Positions 7,766 to 13,673 of a stretch of DNA of 13,673 nucleotides are shown here, piece by piece. The stretch is from Chryseobacterium sp. (GTDB lineage: Bacteria; Bacteroidota; Bacteroidia; Flavobacteriales; Weeksellaceae): the NCBI GenBank assembly GCA_030146295.1, contig JASLCD010000140.1, forward strand, positions 1 to 13,673, written 5' to 3'. Below the pieces are notes generated by a model. That model ran no database searches, was not told where the DNA came from, and saw only the letters and a program-made list of their open reading frames with translations. Position 1 is the stretch's first letter. Every line of letters starts with the position of its first letter. The translations under genes were made by a program, and so were the position numbers.

Positions 7766-7910
7766 ACAATGAATTTCATAATAATCATAATTTTATTAAT
7801 TAAAATATAATATTATACTATTTTTATTTAAATTAATATTTCGTTATAATGAATAAAGTTCCACTCCATACGATACTGGAAATAAGAACGTTTAATATAA
7901 AAATCCACCT

Positions 7911-9272
7911 ATGGAAATAGAAAGCATTTTACTGAAGCAAAGAGATTTTTTCACCACACAGCAAACCAAGAGCCTTGGTTTCCGGAAAATGTATCTTGAA
8001 AAGCTTAAAAGTCTTATTATTTCTAATGAAAATATACTGTGTGAAGCGATTAACCAGGATTTTGGCAAGTCAAAATTTGATACTTTCACAACAGAATTAT
8101 CTTTTATTCTTAATGATATCAATTATTATATCAAGAACTTAAAGTCTCTTTCAAAGCCTAAAAAAGTAAGCACCAATCTCGTCAATCAGTTGGGAAACAG
8201 TAAAATTTATGCTGATCCATTGGGTTGTGTATTGGTCATTGGAGCCTGGAATTATCCTTATCAACTATCGCTTTCTCCCATTATTGCGGCAATGGCTGCA
8301 GGAAACTGCTGTATTCTTAAGCCCAGTGAAATAGCAGAGAATACAATGAAAGCGATGGCTTCTCTCATCAATGAAAACTTCCCGCCTGAATACCTTTACG
8401 TATATGAAGGAGGTATTGAGGAGACGACCGCTCTTTTACAATTAAAATTTGACAAAATATTCTTTACAGGAAGTACAAAAGTCGGAAAAATTGTATATAA
8501 AGCAGCTGCAGAACATCTTACTCCGGTAACCCTTGAATTAGGCGGAAAATCTCCGGCTATTGTTACGAAAAATGCCAATCTCGAAATAGCCGCAAAAAGA
8601 ATTGTGTGGGGAAAATTCCTCAATGCCGGACAAACCTGCGTTGCTCCTGATTATTTGTTGGTAGAGGAAACCATTCAGGAACAGTTTCTGGAAATGCTCA
8701 GAAAGTATATCAAAGAATTCAAATACAGTCAGGATTCTGAACAATACACAAGAATTATTAACCAAAGGAATTTCCAACGACTGATAAAACTAATTGATCA
8801 GGAGAAAGTCTATTCCGGAGGTCATTGTAATGAAGAAAAGCTCCACATAGAACCTACTATTCTGAACCATGTAAACTGGAATGACGAAATCATGCAGGAA
8901 GAAATTTTTGGACCTCTCCTTCCGGTCATCAGTTTTCAGAATTACAATGCAGCGCTAAACTCTATTCTGGAACTTGAAAAGCCACTGGCAGCTTATCTTT
9001 TCACCAATAATTCTGAAGAGAAGGAAAATTTTACGAGGAAATTGTCATTCGGAGGAGGCTGCATCAATGATACAGTAATGCATTTAAGCAACGATAATCT
9101 TCCTTTTGGAGGAGTAGGAAGCTCTGGAATAGGAAATTATCATGGTAAATATGGTTTTGAAGCCTTTTCACATCAAAAAGCGGTGCTGGAAAAAGCTACC
9201 TGGGGTGAACCAAATATTAAATATCCCCCTTATTCAGAAAAAAAATTAAGCTGGATTAAAAAGTTATTATAA
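7911..9272 (+). CDS. NAD(P)-dependent aldehyde dehydrogenase, ALDH3 class
   Basis: This enzyme oxidises an aldehyde to the carboxylic acid with NAD(P)+ and is probably cytoplasmic. Its 453 residues match the length of the ALDH3 class. Visible motifs are GAWNYP (111-116) with the oxyanion Asn114, KPSE with the cofactor-binding Lys137, FTGSTKVG (185-192), LELGGKSP with the general base Glu209, NAGQTC with the nucleophile Cys243, EEIFGP (330-335), and PFGGVGSSGIGNYHGKYGFEAFSH near 408-431. The catalytic residues fall at the same numbers as in mammalian ALDH3A1 (114, 209, 243). There is no signal peptide. ALDH3 enzymes favour medium- and long-chain or aromatic aldehydes, so lipid-aldehyde detoxification is plausible, but the substrate is not shown. 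The gene stands alone between a divergent promoter region and a terminator. Confidence 0.96.
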   Translation: MEIESILLKQRDFFTTQQTKSLGFRKMYLEKLKSLIISNENILCEAINQDFGKSKFDTFTTELSFILNDINYYIKNLKSLSKPKKVSTNLVNQLGNSKIYADPLGCVLVIGAWNYPYQLSLSPIIAAMAAGNCCILKPSEIAENTMKAMASLINENFPPEYLYVYEGGIEETTALLQLKFDKIFFTGSTKVGKIVYKAAAEHLTPVTLELGGKSPAIVTKNANLEIAAKRIVWGKFLNAGQTCVAPDYLLVEETIQEQFLEMLRKYIKEFKYSQDSEQYTRIINQRNFQRLIKLIDQEKVYSGGHCNEEKLHIEPTILNHVNWNDEIMQEEIFGPLLPVISFQNYNAALNSILELEKPLAAYLFTNNSEEKENFTRKLSFGGGCINDTVMHLSNDNLPFGGVGSSGIGNYHGKYGFEAFSHQKAVLEKATWGEPNIKYPPYSEKKLSWIKKLL

Positions 9273-9316
9273 TGTCTACATGTTATTATTCTACCTATTT
9301 TTACCCATCAGATCAT

Positions 9317-9349
9317 AAAAAAACTGCCTCATTGCTGAAGCAGTTTTTT
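9317..9349. terminator. Bidirectional Rho-independent terminator
   Basis: AAAAAACTGC and GCAGTTTTTT form a perfect 10-bp stem around a 12-nt loop. The A-run on one side and the T-run on the other let it work on both strands. It lies 44 nt after the aldehyde dehydrogenase stop and 5 nt after the stop of the convergent thioredoxin-like gene, so it probably serves both. Confidence 0.88.
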
Positions 9350-9354
9350 ATATT

Positions 9355-9927
9355 TTATCCTTTTTTAGGAGCCCATGTTGTAAAGAATTCCTTTACTTTT
9401 TCTTTACTGTATCCTTTTCCCTCTTCCAGCACATCACTCTGCTGAACTTTGATCATTTTTCCGTCTTTATCTAAAACAATAAACACCGGATATCCAAATT
9501 TCTCACCCGGATTACCATATTGGGCAAAAACTTTTTCATTCTTGTTGTCAGGAGAAAAGTTAAGGTGGTAGTATACATAGTTTTTATCTGCTAATTCCTT
9601 CAGTTCAGGAGTAGTCTGTACATAATTATTAAAACGAAGACACCAGATACACCAGTTACCACCCGCCTGAATCATTACATTTTTACCTTCTTTCTTAGCC
9701 TGAGCGATTGCTTTATTAATATCAGCCTGAGCATCCGCTTTTGGATCATAGGGCTTAGGAAGCTTTGCTTTTTCTTCAGCAGCTTTTTTCTTTGCTTCCA
9801 ACTCTTTCTGCTCAGTAGGCACTATAAGCGCTGTTTTTTGCTTTCCTTTATCCAGCGTATTTTTTACATCCTGTGAAAAAGCAAGAGTGCTTAATCCCAG
9901 AAAAGCGAAAATTATCAATTTTTTCAT
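9355..9927 (-). CDS. Exported thioredoxin-fold protein with WCIWC active site
   Basis: This is a probable periplasmic thiol-disulfide protein. I start it at the ATG at 9925-9927 (190 residues) because MKKLIIFAFLGLSTLAFSQ is a proper signal peptide; a longer in-frame start would prefix it with an odd Tyr/Phe-rich stretch. Residues 40-82 are a Lys/Ala/Glu-rich, probably helical region. The thioredoxin-like domain begins near 83 (NVMIQAGGNWCIWCLRF) with the CxxC pair Cys93/Cys96. The cis-proline is in GYPVFIVLDKDGK (Pro147). The WCxWC site resembles the thioredoxin_7 group, not classical TrxA (WCGPC). It probably reduces or oxidises disulfides in exported proteins; direction and partners are unknown. 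It is monocistronic, divergent from the acyltransferase gene, with its own -7 box upstream. Confidence 0.92.
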   Translation of the reverse strand: MKKLIIFAFLGLSTLAFSQDVKNTLDKGKQKTALIVPTEQKELEAKKKAAEEKAKLPKPYDPKADAQADINKAIAQAKKEGKNVMIQAGGNWCIWCLRFNNYVQTTPELKELADKNYVYYHLNFSPDNKNEKVFAQYGNPGEKFGYPVFIVLDKDGKMIKVQQSDVLEEGKGYSKEKVKEFFTTWAPKKG

Positions 9928-9963
9928 AATATAAAAGTAAAAAAAATAATATATATCCACCTG

Positions 9964-9971
9964 CAAAAATA
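9964..9971 (-). promoter_or_regulatory. Candidate -7 box for the thioredoxin-like gene
   Basis: On the minus strand TATTTTTG matches TAnnTTTG exactly and would start transcription near 9960, about 33 nt before the chosen ATG at 9927. A start there would exclude the longer frame beginning at 9978, supporting the shorter protein. No clear -33 TTG is seen. Confidence 0.45.
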
Positions 9972-9992
9972 GAACCATAATTTTATTATCAC

Positions 9993-10000
9993 TAAATTTG
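9993..10000 (+). promoter_or_regulatory. Candidate -7 box for the acyltransferase-glycosyltransferase operon
   Basis: TAAATTTG matches TAnnTTTG exactly and ends only 8 nt before the ATG at 10009. With the usual spacing the transcript would start around 10004-10007, leaving a leader of about five nucleotides or fewer. The -33 element is not evident. It faces the opposite-strand box at 9964-9971, so the two promoters sit back to back. Confidence 0.45.
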
Positions 10001-10008
10001 CGTGTTTT

Positions 10009-10893
10009 ATGAATTTTCTAATCAAAATATTATATCTGATCTCTAAGCTTCCGCTTAAAATATTATATATTTTTTCGGATGTGATCTTTTTCTTAAATTA
10101 TTATCTCGTAGGATACAGAAAAGAGGTTATTACCCAAAACCTGAAAAACTCTTTCCCTGATAAGTCTGAAGAAGAGATCAAAGAGATCCGAAAAAAATTC
10201 TACCTTAATTTTTCAGATTATCTGGTAGAGACTATCAAATCTTTCAGCATTTCGGAAACTGAATCCAGAGTGAGGATGCAGCATATCAACCAGCATCTGT
10301 TTCATGAGGCCAAAGAAGAAGGAAAAAACATTATTTTACTGGCGGGTCACGTTTTCAACTGGGAATGGATCAATGCGTTGGCAAAAATTATTCCTCAGGC
10401 TCATTGCCATCCTGTATACAGAAAGGTAAATAATGACTTTTGGGAGAATCAGATGAAGCTGGTCCGAAACAAATTCGGAAATGAAGCACTGGAAGCCAAT
10501 GAAGTGATTCTAAATATTTTCAGATCTAAAAACAACGGAGATTCTGCTTATATGTTTGTAGCAGACCAAACGCCTCACCACGCTCATGTTACTTACGGAT
10601 TAGAATTTCTGAATCAGCGTACGCCTGCTTTCATAGGTTATGACAGGCTTGCTACAAGAATGGATCTGGTTTTTATCTACTGTGAGATGAAAAAGGTAAA
10701 GCGTGGATATTATCAGGTCAATTATCATAGAATATATCCGGACGGAGACAAGTTTGTGGAAAACGAAGTGGTAAGAAAGTTTCATAAATTACTGGAAAAC
10801 ACGTTACAAAAACATCCGGACAATTACCTTTGGTCACATAGAAAATGGAAATATCAGGACTCTATCAAAAATTTTGATTCCGAAAAAAAATAG
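10009..10893 (+). CDS. Lipid A biosynthesis-type acyltransferase (LpxL/HtrB family)
   Basis: This is a 294-residue inner-membrane-anchored acyltransferase that transfers a fatty acyl chain to a lipid A-type or related lipid acceptor. The N-terminal 34 or so residues are hydrophobic and Lys-flanked, as in LpxL/LpxM. The catalytic HX4E motif is in LAGHVFNWEW (His114, Glu119). Further family blocks are HPVYRKVNNDFWE (134-146), FVADQTPH (183-190) and the C-terminal NYLWSHRKWK (272-281). The length is usual for the family. The glycosyltransferase gene follows after 6 nt, so they form an operon, suggesting assembly of an envelope glycolipid. The family also includes ornithine-lipid and glycolipid acyltransferases, so the acceptor is inferred from the family, not seen here. 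Confidence 0.92.
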   Translation: MNFLIKILYLISKLPLKILYIFSDVIFFLNYYLVGYRKEVITQNLKNSFPDKSEEEIKEIRKKFYLNFSDYLVETIKSFSISETESRVRMQHINQHLFHEAKEEGKNIILLAGHVFNWEWINALAKIIPQAHCHPVYRKVNNDFWENQMKLVRNKFGNEALEANEVILNIFRSKNNGDSAYMFVADQTPHHAHVTYGLEFLNQRTPAFIGYDRLATRMDLVFIYCEMKKVKRGYYQVNYHRIYPDGDKFVENEVVRKFHKLLENTLQKHPDNYLWSHRKWKYQDSIKNFDSEKK

Positions 10894-10899
10894 ATTGAC

Positions 10900-11877
10900 A
10901 TGCAGAAAAAACTGGCAGTTGCCATCTTAAACTGGAACGGCAGAAACTGGCTTGAAAAATTTCTTCCGGGTGTGGTTCAATTTTCTCAGAATGCTGATAT
11001 TTTTGTTATTGATAATCTTTCTACGGATGATTCCATCGAGTTTTTACAGAAGAATTTTCCCACGGTAAACGTTATTAAAAATAATAAAAACTATGGTTTT
11101 GCAGGTGGTTACAATGAAGGATTGAAAGCCATCACAAATGAATATTACTGTCTTCTCAATTCTGATGTGGAAGTTACTGAGAACTGGATAGAACCTGTTC
11201 TTGAATTGTTGGAAAAAAATCCTTCCATTTCAGCTGTACAGCCTAAAATTTTATCGTATCATAATAGAACTTCTTTCGAGTTTGCCGGAGCTGCAGGCGG
11301 ATTAATAGATAATCTTGGATATCCTTATTGCAGAGGGAGGGTTTTTGATGATCTGGAAGAAGATAAAGGCCAGTATAATGATGATACAGAGATCTTCTGG
11401 GCGTCGGGATGCTGCTTTTTCATCCGTTCAAAAGACTTCTGGGAACAGAATGGCTTCGATGCAAGATTTTTTGCGCATCAGGAAGAAATTGACCTTTGCT
11501 GGAGACTTATAAATTCCGGGAAAAAGATTTATTATACCGGAAAAGCCAGTGTATATCATGTAGGCGGAGGTACCCTTAACAAACAAAGTGCACAAAAAAC
11601 TTTTTTAAACATCAGGAATAACCTTTCTATGATGCTTAAGAATCTTCCTTTTCCCCAATTGTTATGGCTGATCTTTTTCAGATTGTGTCTGGATGGTGTT
11701 GCCGGGATTTATTTCGGATTAAAGCATGGCTTTCCGCACCTTTGGGCCGTTGTAAGAGCTCATTTTGGTTTCTACGGGCAGCTTCCGGGAACATGGAAAC
11801 TTCGTCAGAAAAATCAAAAGAAAGAGTTCTACCAATCAAAATGGCTGATTTTCAGACACTTTTTGGGAGGAAAGTAG
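10900..11877 (+). CDS. Family 2 glycosyltransferase (WbbL/rhamnosyltransferase-like)
   Basis: This 325-residue GT-A fold enzyme probably adds a sugar from a nucleotide-sugar donor to an envelope glycan or lipid. Residues 4-40 (LAVAILNWNG, then FVIDNLSTDDS) form the nucleotide-binding strand and aspartate site. NYGFAGGYNEGL (64-75) and LLNSDVEV (85-92) hold the metal-binding DxD-type site. HQEEIDLCWR (193-202) carries the acidic residues of the catalytic base region, and VYHVGGGTLN (218-227) is typical of WbbL-like enzymes. A hydrophobic stretch at about 252-275 near the C-terminus suggests membrane association. It starts 6 nt after the acyltransferase stop and is surely co-transcribed with it. 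The family is firm; sugar and acceptor cannot be told. The 130 nt after it hold no gene or clear terminator. Confidence 0.93.
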   Translation: MQKKLAVAILNWNGRNWLEKFLPGVVQFSQNADIFVIDNLSTDDSIEFLQKNFPTVNVIKNNKNYGFAGGYNEGLKAITNEYYCLLNSDVEVTENWIEPVLELLEKNPSISAVQPKILSYHNRTSFEFAGAAGGLIDNLGYPYCRGRVFDDLEEDKGQYNDDTEIFWASGCCFFIRSKDFWEQNGFDARFFAHQEEIDLCWRLINSGKKIYYTGKASVYHVGGGTLNKQSAQKTFLNIRNNLSMMLKNLPFPQLLWLIFFRLCLDGVAGIYFGLKHGFPHLWAVVRAHFGFYGQLPGTWKLRQKNQKKEFYQSKWLIFRHFLGGK

Positions 11878-12007
11878 CAGATTATAGATGATAGGTTGCA
11901 GGGATTAGAGAAAATTATAACTTCAATTAACTTTAAACCTTGAACATTACACTATAGAACAAGCAACTATAACCTCAATAACAACCAACAATTTATAATT
12001 TAAAACA

Positions 12008-12565
12008 ATGGATTTCTGTGCAATAGATTTTGAAACGGCCACTCACGAGAAAAGTTCAGCTTGTGAGATGGGGATATGTGTGGTACAGGACTCTAAAATT
12101 GTTGAAACAAAAACCTGGCTGATCAAACCTCCAAGCTTTCCTTATTTCAATAAATTCAATATTGCGGTACATGGGATTCAACCGGAAGATGTGAAGGATG
12201 CACCTACTTTTGATGAGATATGGTATGAAGCTCAGGATATGATGTACGGAAGCCTTATGATTGCTCATAATGCAGGTTTTGATGCTTCTGTTTTAAGAGG
12301 ATCCCTGGAACATTACGGGATGTTTACCCCTAAATTGAATTATTTGTGCAGTATCCAGCTTGCCAAGAAATCATGGAATTATCTCCCGAAATACGGACTG
12401 AAACCCTTAGCAGAATATCATAAGATAGATTTTACCCATCACAGAGCAGGAGCTGATGCTGAAGTATGTGCTAAAATTTCTTTGCTGGCATTTGAGAAAT
12501 TGTTTATTACAAGAAATGAAGAAATAAATGAATCTATATTGAAGAAATATATCAAAAAGCTATAA
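12008..12565 (+). CDS. 3'-5' exonuclease, DnaQ-like DEDDh family
   Basis: This 185-residue, single-domain nuclease degrades DNA or RNA from the 3' end using two metal ions. All catalytic residues are visible: Asp7 and Glu9 in CAIDFETA (Exo I), Asp92 in IAHNAGFD (Exo II), and His145 with Asp150 in HHRAGADAEV (Exo III), the DEDDh pattern. It resembles the stand-alone exonuclease domain of DNA polymerase III epsilon/PolC proofreaders, but the short tail (about 25 residues) carries no obvious polymerase-binding region. It may act in repair or nucleotide recycling rather than replication proofreading. The next gene starts 20 nt downstream on the same strand, but its unrelated product suggests only loose linkage. 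Confidence 0.93.
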   Translation: MDFCAIDFETATHEKSSACEMGICVVQDSKIVETKTWLIKPPSFPYFNKFNIAVHGIQPEDVKDAPTFDEIWYEAQDMMYGSLMIAHNAGFDASVLRGSLEHYGMFTPKLNYLCSIQLAKKSWNYLPKYGLKPLAEYHKIDFTHHRAGADAEVCAKISLLAFEKLFITRNEEINESILKKYIKKL

Positions 12566-12585
12566 CTTTAGAGAAATTAAAAACC

Positions 12586-13308
12586 ATGAAAAAACTTATA
12601 TTCTCTTTAGCCTTAGCCCTAGGCTCATTAGTGCATGCCCAATCTGAACTTTACAATACTGACTGGAATCTTATTAAAATCGTAAAAAATAATATAACCT
12701 ATATGCTGCCACAAAATACTGAAATAGGCACTCCGGTTATGACCTTTACTTTTAATCCGACAAGTTCCAATGTGTATACCAATCTGACAAGCTCAATTTG
12801 TGGCACTTCAATTACTGCATACATATACAATACGGATATTACAACAAACCAAATATTGTTTTGGGATTATATGGTAGGATTAAATCAAACCTGTACCATG
12901 CCTGAAAACATTGCGTTCTTTACAAAATATTCAGATTATTTTGCTTATAATTCTAATCTTCATCATTATCAGATCAGTTATTCAGGGAGTACAAAAGTTT
13001 TGGTAATGACCAATAATCAAGGTGATCAGGCCTTTTATAACAGTTCATTCCTGAAGAATAAAGATGAAACAGTGAAAGCATCAAAGGCTAACAGTATTTA
13101 TCCAAATCCTGTAAAAGAAGGCTTTGTTTACTTTAAAAATGCGGACAGGATAGAATGGGTAAAAGTATACAGCGCAGAAGGAAAACTAATTCTTCAGGAA
13201 CATTATCCGGATGCTAAAATCAATGTCTCTAACCTGCTAAAAGGGGGCTACTTTATGGAAGTAAAATCTCAAAGTGGTATTAGCAGACATAGATTCGTTA
13301 AAGAATAA
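12586..13308 (+). CDS. Secreted protein with META/HslJ-like region and T9SS type A sorting domain
   Basis: This is a 240-residue exported protein of unknown function. The signal peptide is MKKLIFSLALALGSLVHAQ. The last 70 residues are a T9SS type A sorting domain: SIYPNPVKEG (170-179), VKVYSAEGKLIL (192-203), INVSNLLKGGYFMEVKS (212-228) and RHRFVKE at the end. It should therefore cross the outer membrane by the type IX system and be released or anchored. The middle (20-155) begins YNTDWNLIKI and has two Cys (72, 103) with a strand-rich pattern and a FFTKYSDYF segment, loosely resembling META/HslJ domains; this is a tentative reading. It lies 20 nt after the exonuclease gene and ends 2 nt from the stop of convergent apaG. 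Confidence 0.88.
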   Translation: MKKLIFSLALALGSLVHAQSELYNTDWNLIKIVKNNITYMLPQNTEIGTPVMTFTFNPTSSNVYTNLTSSICGTSITAYIYNTDITTNQILFWDYMVGLNQTCTMPENIAFFTKYSDYFAYNSNLHHYQISYSGSTKVLVMTNNQGDQAFYNSSFLKNKDETVKASKANSIYPNPVKEGFVYFKNADRIEWVKVYSAEGKLILQEHYPDAKINVSNLLKGGYFMEVKSQSGISRHRFVKE

Positions 13309-13310
13309 TA

Positions 13311-13673
13311 TTAGTTGCTCAAAACTTCAGACAGCAGATTGAATTTCGGAATATCAATTTCGAAGGTCTCTTGCGTTTCCATGTTTTTCACCAGGTATTT
13401 TCCGCTCATATTACCTACTCCGGAACGAAGCATCACATTGGAGAAGTAAGCGAAATTTTCGCTAGTCCCTATTTCAGGAGTCAGGCCGATAACGCCATCT
13501 CCTATAATCTCTGTGTATCCAAATCCTACATCAAAAATTAACCATTTTCTTTTCAATACTTTGATAGGAAAGCTTCCGTCATTTTCTATCGTGATATTGT
13601 ATTTAAAAACGTAACGGTTTTCGGATGGATAACTGTTTTTACTATCATATTCAGGTATTACTGAAACTTTGAT
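13311..13673 (-). CDS. apaG: ApaG family protein (DUF525), 5' end cut by the window edge
   Basis: The open frame runs from the right edge to a TAA at 13311-13313 and gives 120 residues, nearly the whole of a protein usually about 125-130 long, so only the first few codons are missing. It is a single beta-sandwich domain of the ApaG type: NRYVFKYNITIEN with VLKRKWLIFD, then GDGVIGLTPEIG, FAYFSNVMLRSGVGNMSGKY, and ETFEIDIPKFNLL. An in-frame TTG at 13554-13556 could be mistaken for a start, but clear family homology continues upstream to the edge. ApaG proteins lack a settled biochemical role; mutants in Enterobacteria are linked to Co2+/Mg2+ efflux and to Ap4A metabolism. Convergent with the T9SS protein gene, with 2 nt between stops. 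Confidence 0.93.
   Translation of the reverse strand: MKVSVIPEYDSKNSYPSENRYVFKYNITIENDGSFPIKVLKRKWLIFDVGFGYTEIIGDGVIGLTPEIGTSENFAYFSNVMLRSGVGNMSGKYLVKNMETQETFEIDIPKFNLLSEVLSN

Noticed and set aside
7721..7910. Extremely AT-rich divergent gap considered as a replication-related, sRNA or small-gene region.
   Set aside because: No iterated boxes, stable hairpin or open frame of note; base composition alone is normal for a divergent promoter region in this group.
9928..9978. A 17-codon N-terminal extension of the thioredoxin-like protein.
   Set aside because: It is Tyr/Phe-rich, precedes a complete signal peptide starting MKKL, and overlaps the candidate -7 box.

Overview
The window looks like ordinary chromosome from a flavobacterium, most likely Chryseobacterium or a close relative in the Weeksellaceae. 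Supporting signs are the AT-rich DNA, the lack of Shine-Dalgarno sequences, several signal peptides ending in Ala-Gln, a type IX secretion (T9SS) C-terminal sorting domain, and copies of the Bacteroidota -7 promoter box TAnnTTTG. I see no rRNA, tRNA, CRISPR array, insertion sequence or phage gene.

Layout. Positions 1-117 are the 3' end of an unidentified gene, followed by a strong terminator. Next is a drug-efflux module: an AraC-type regulator (minus strand) divergent from a TolC-like outer-membrane channel, an EmrA-like periplasmic adaptor and, after a 257-nt gap holding a degenerate inverted repeat, an EmrB-like 14-helix MFS pump. Convergent to the pump, with only 2 nt between stop codons, lies a two-gene minus-strand unit: a 559-residue exported surface protein and a 169-residue exported protein. 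These two share a C-terminal-type module (one and two copies respectively).

The right half holds an ALDH3-class aldehyde dehydrogenase (plus strand) and an exported thioredoxin-fold protein (minus strand), which share a bidirectional terminator. Divergent from the thioredoxin gene is a lipid A-type acyltransferase followed at 6 nt by a family 2 glycosyltransferase, probably an envelope glycolipid operon. Then come a DnaQ-like DEDDh exonuclease, a small T9SS-secreted protein, and, convergent at the right edge, an apaG gene lacking its first few codons.

The genes form several independent units with an envelope and export theme. The efflux unit is the clearest functional system and is a known architecture. 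The least explained element is the pair of exported proteins at 5515-7720 with their shared repeated module.
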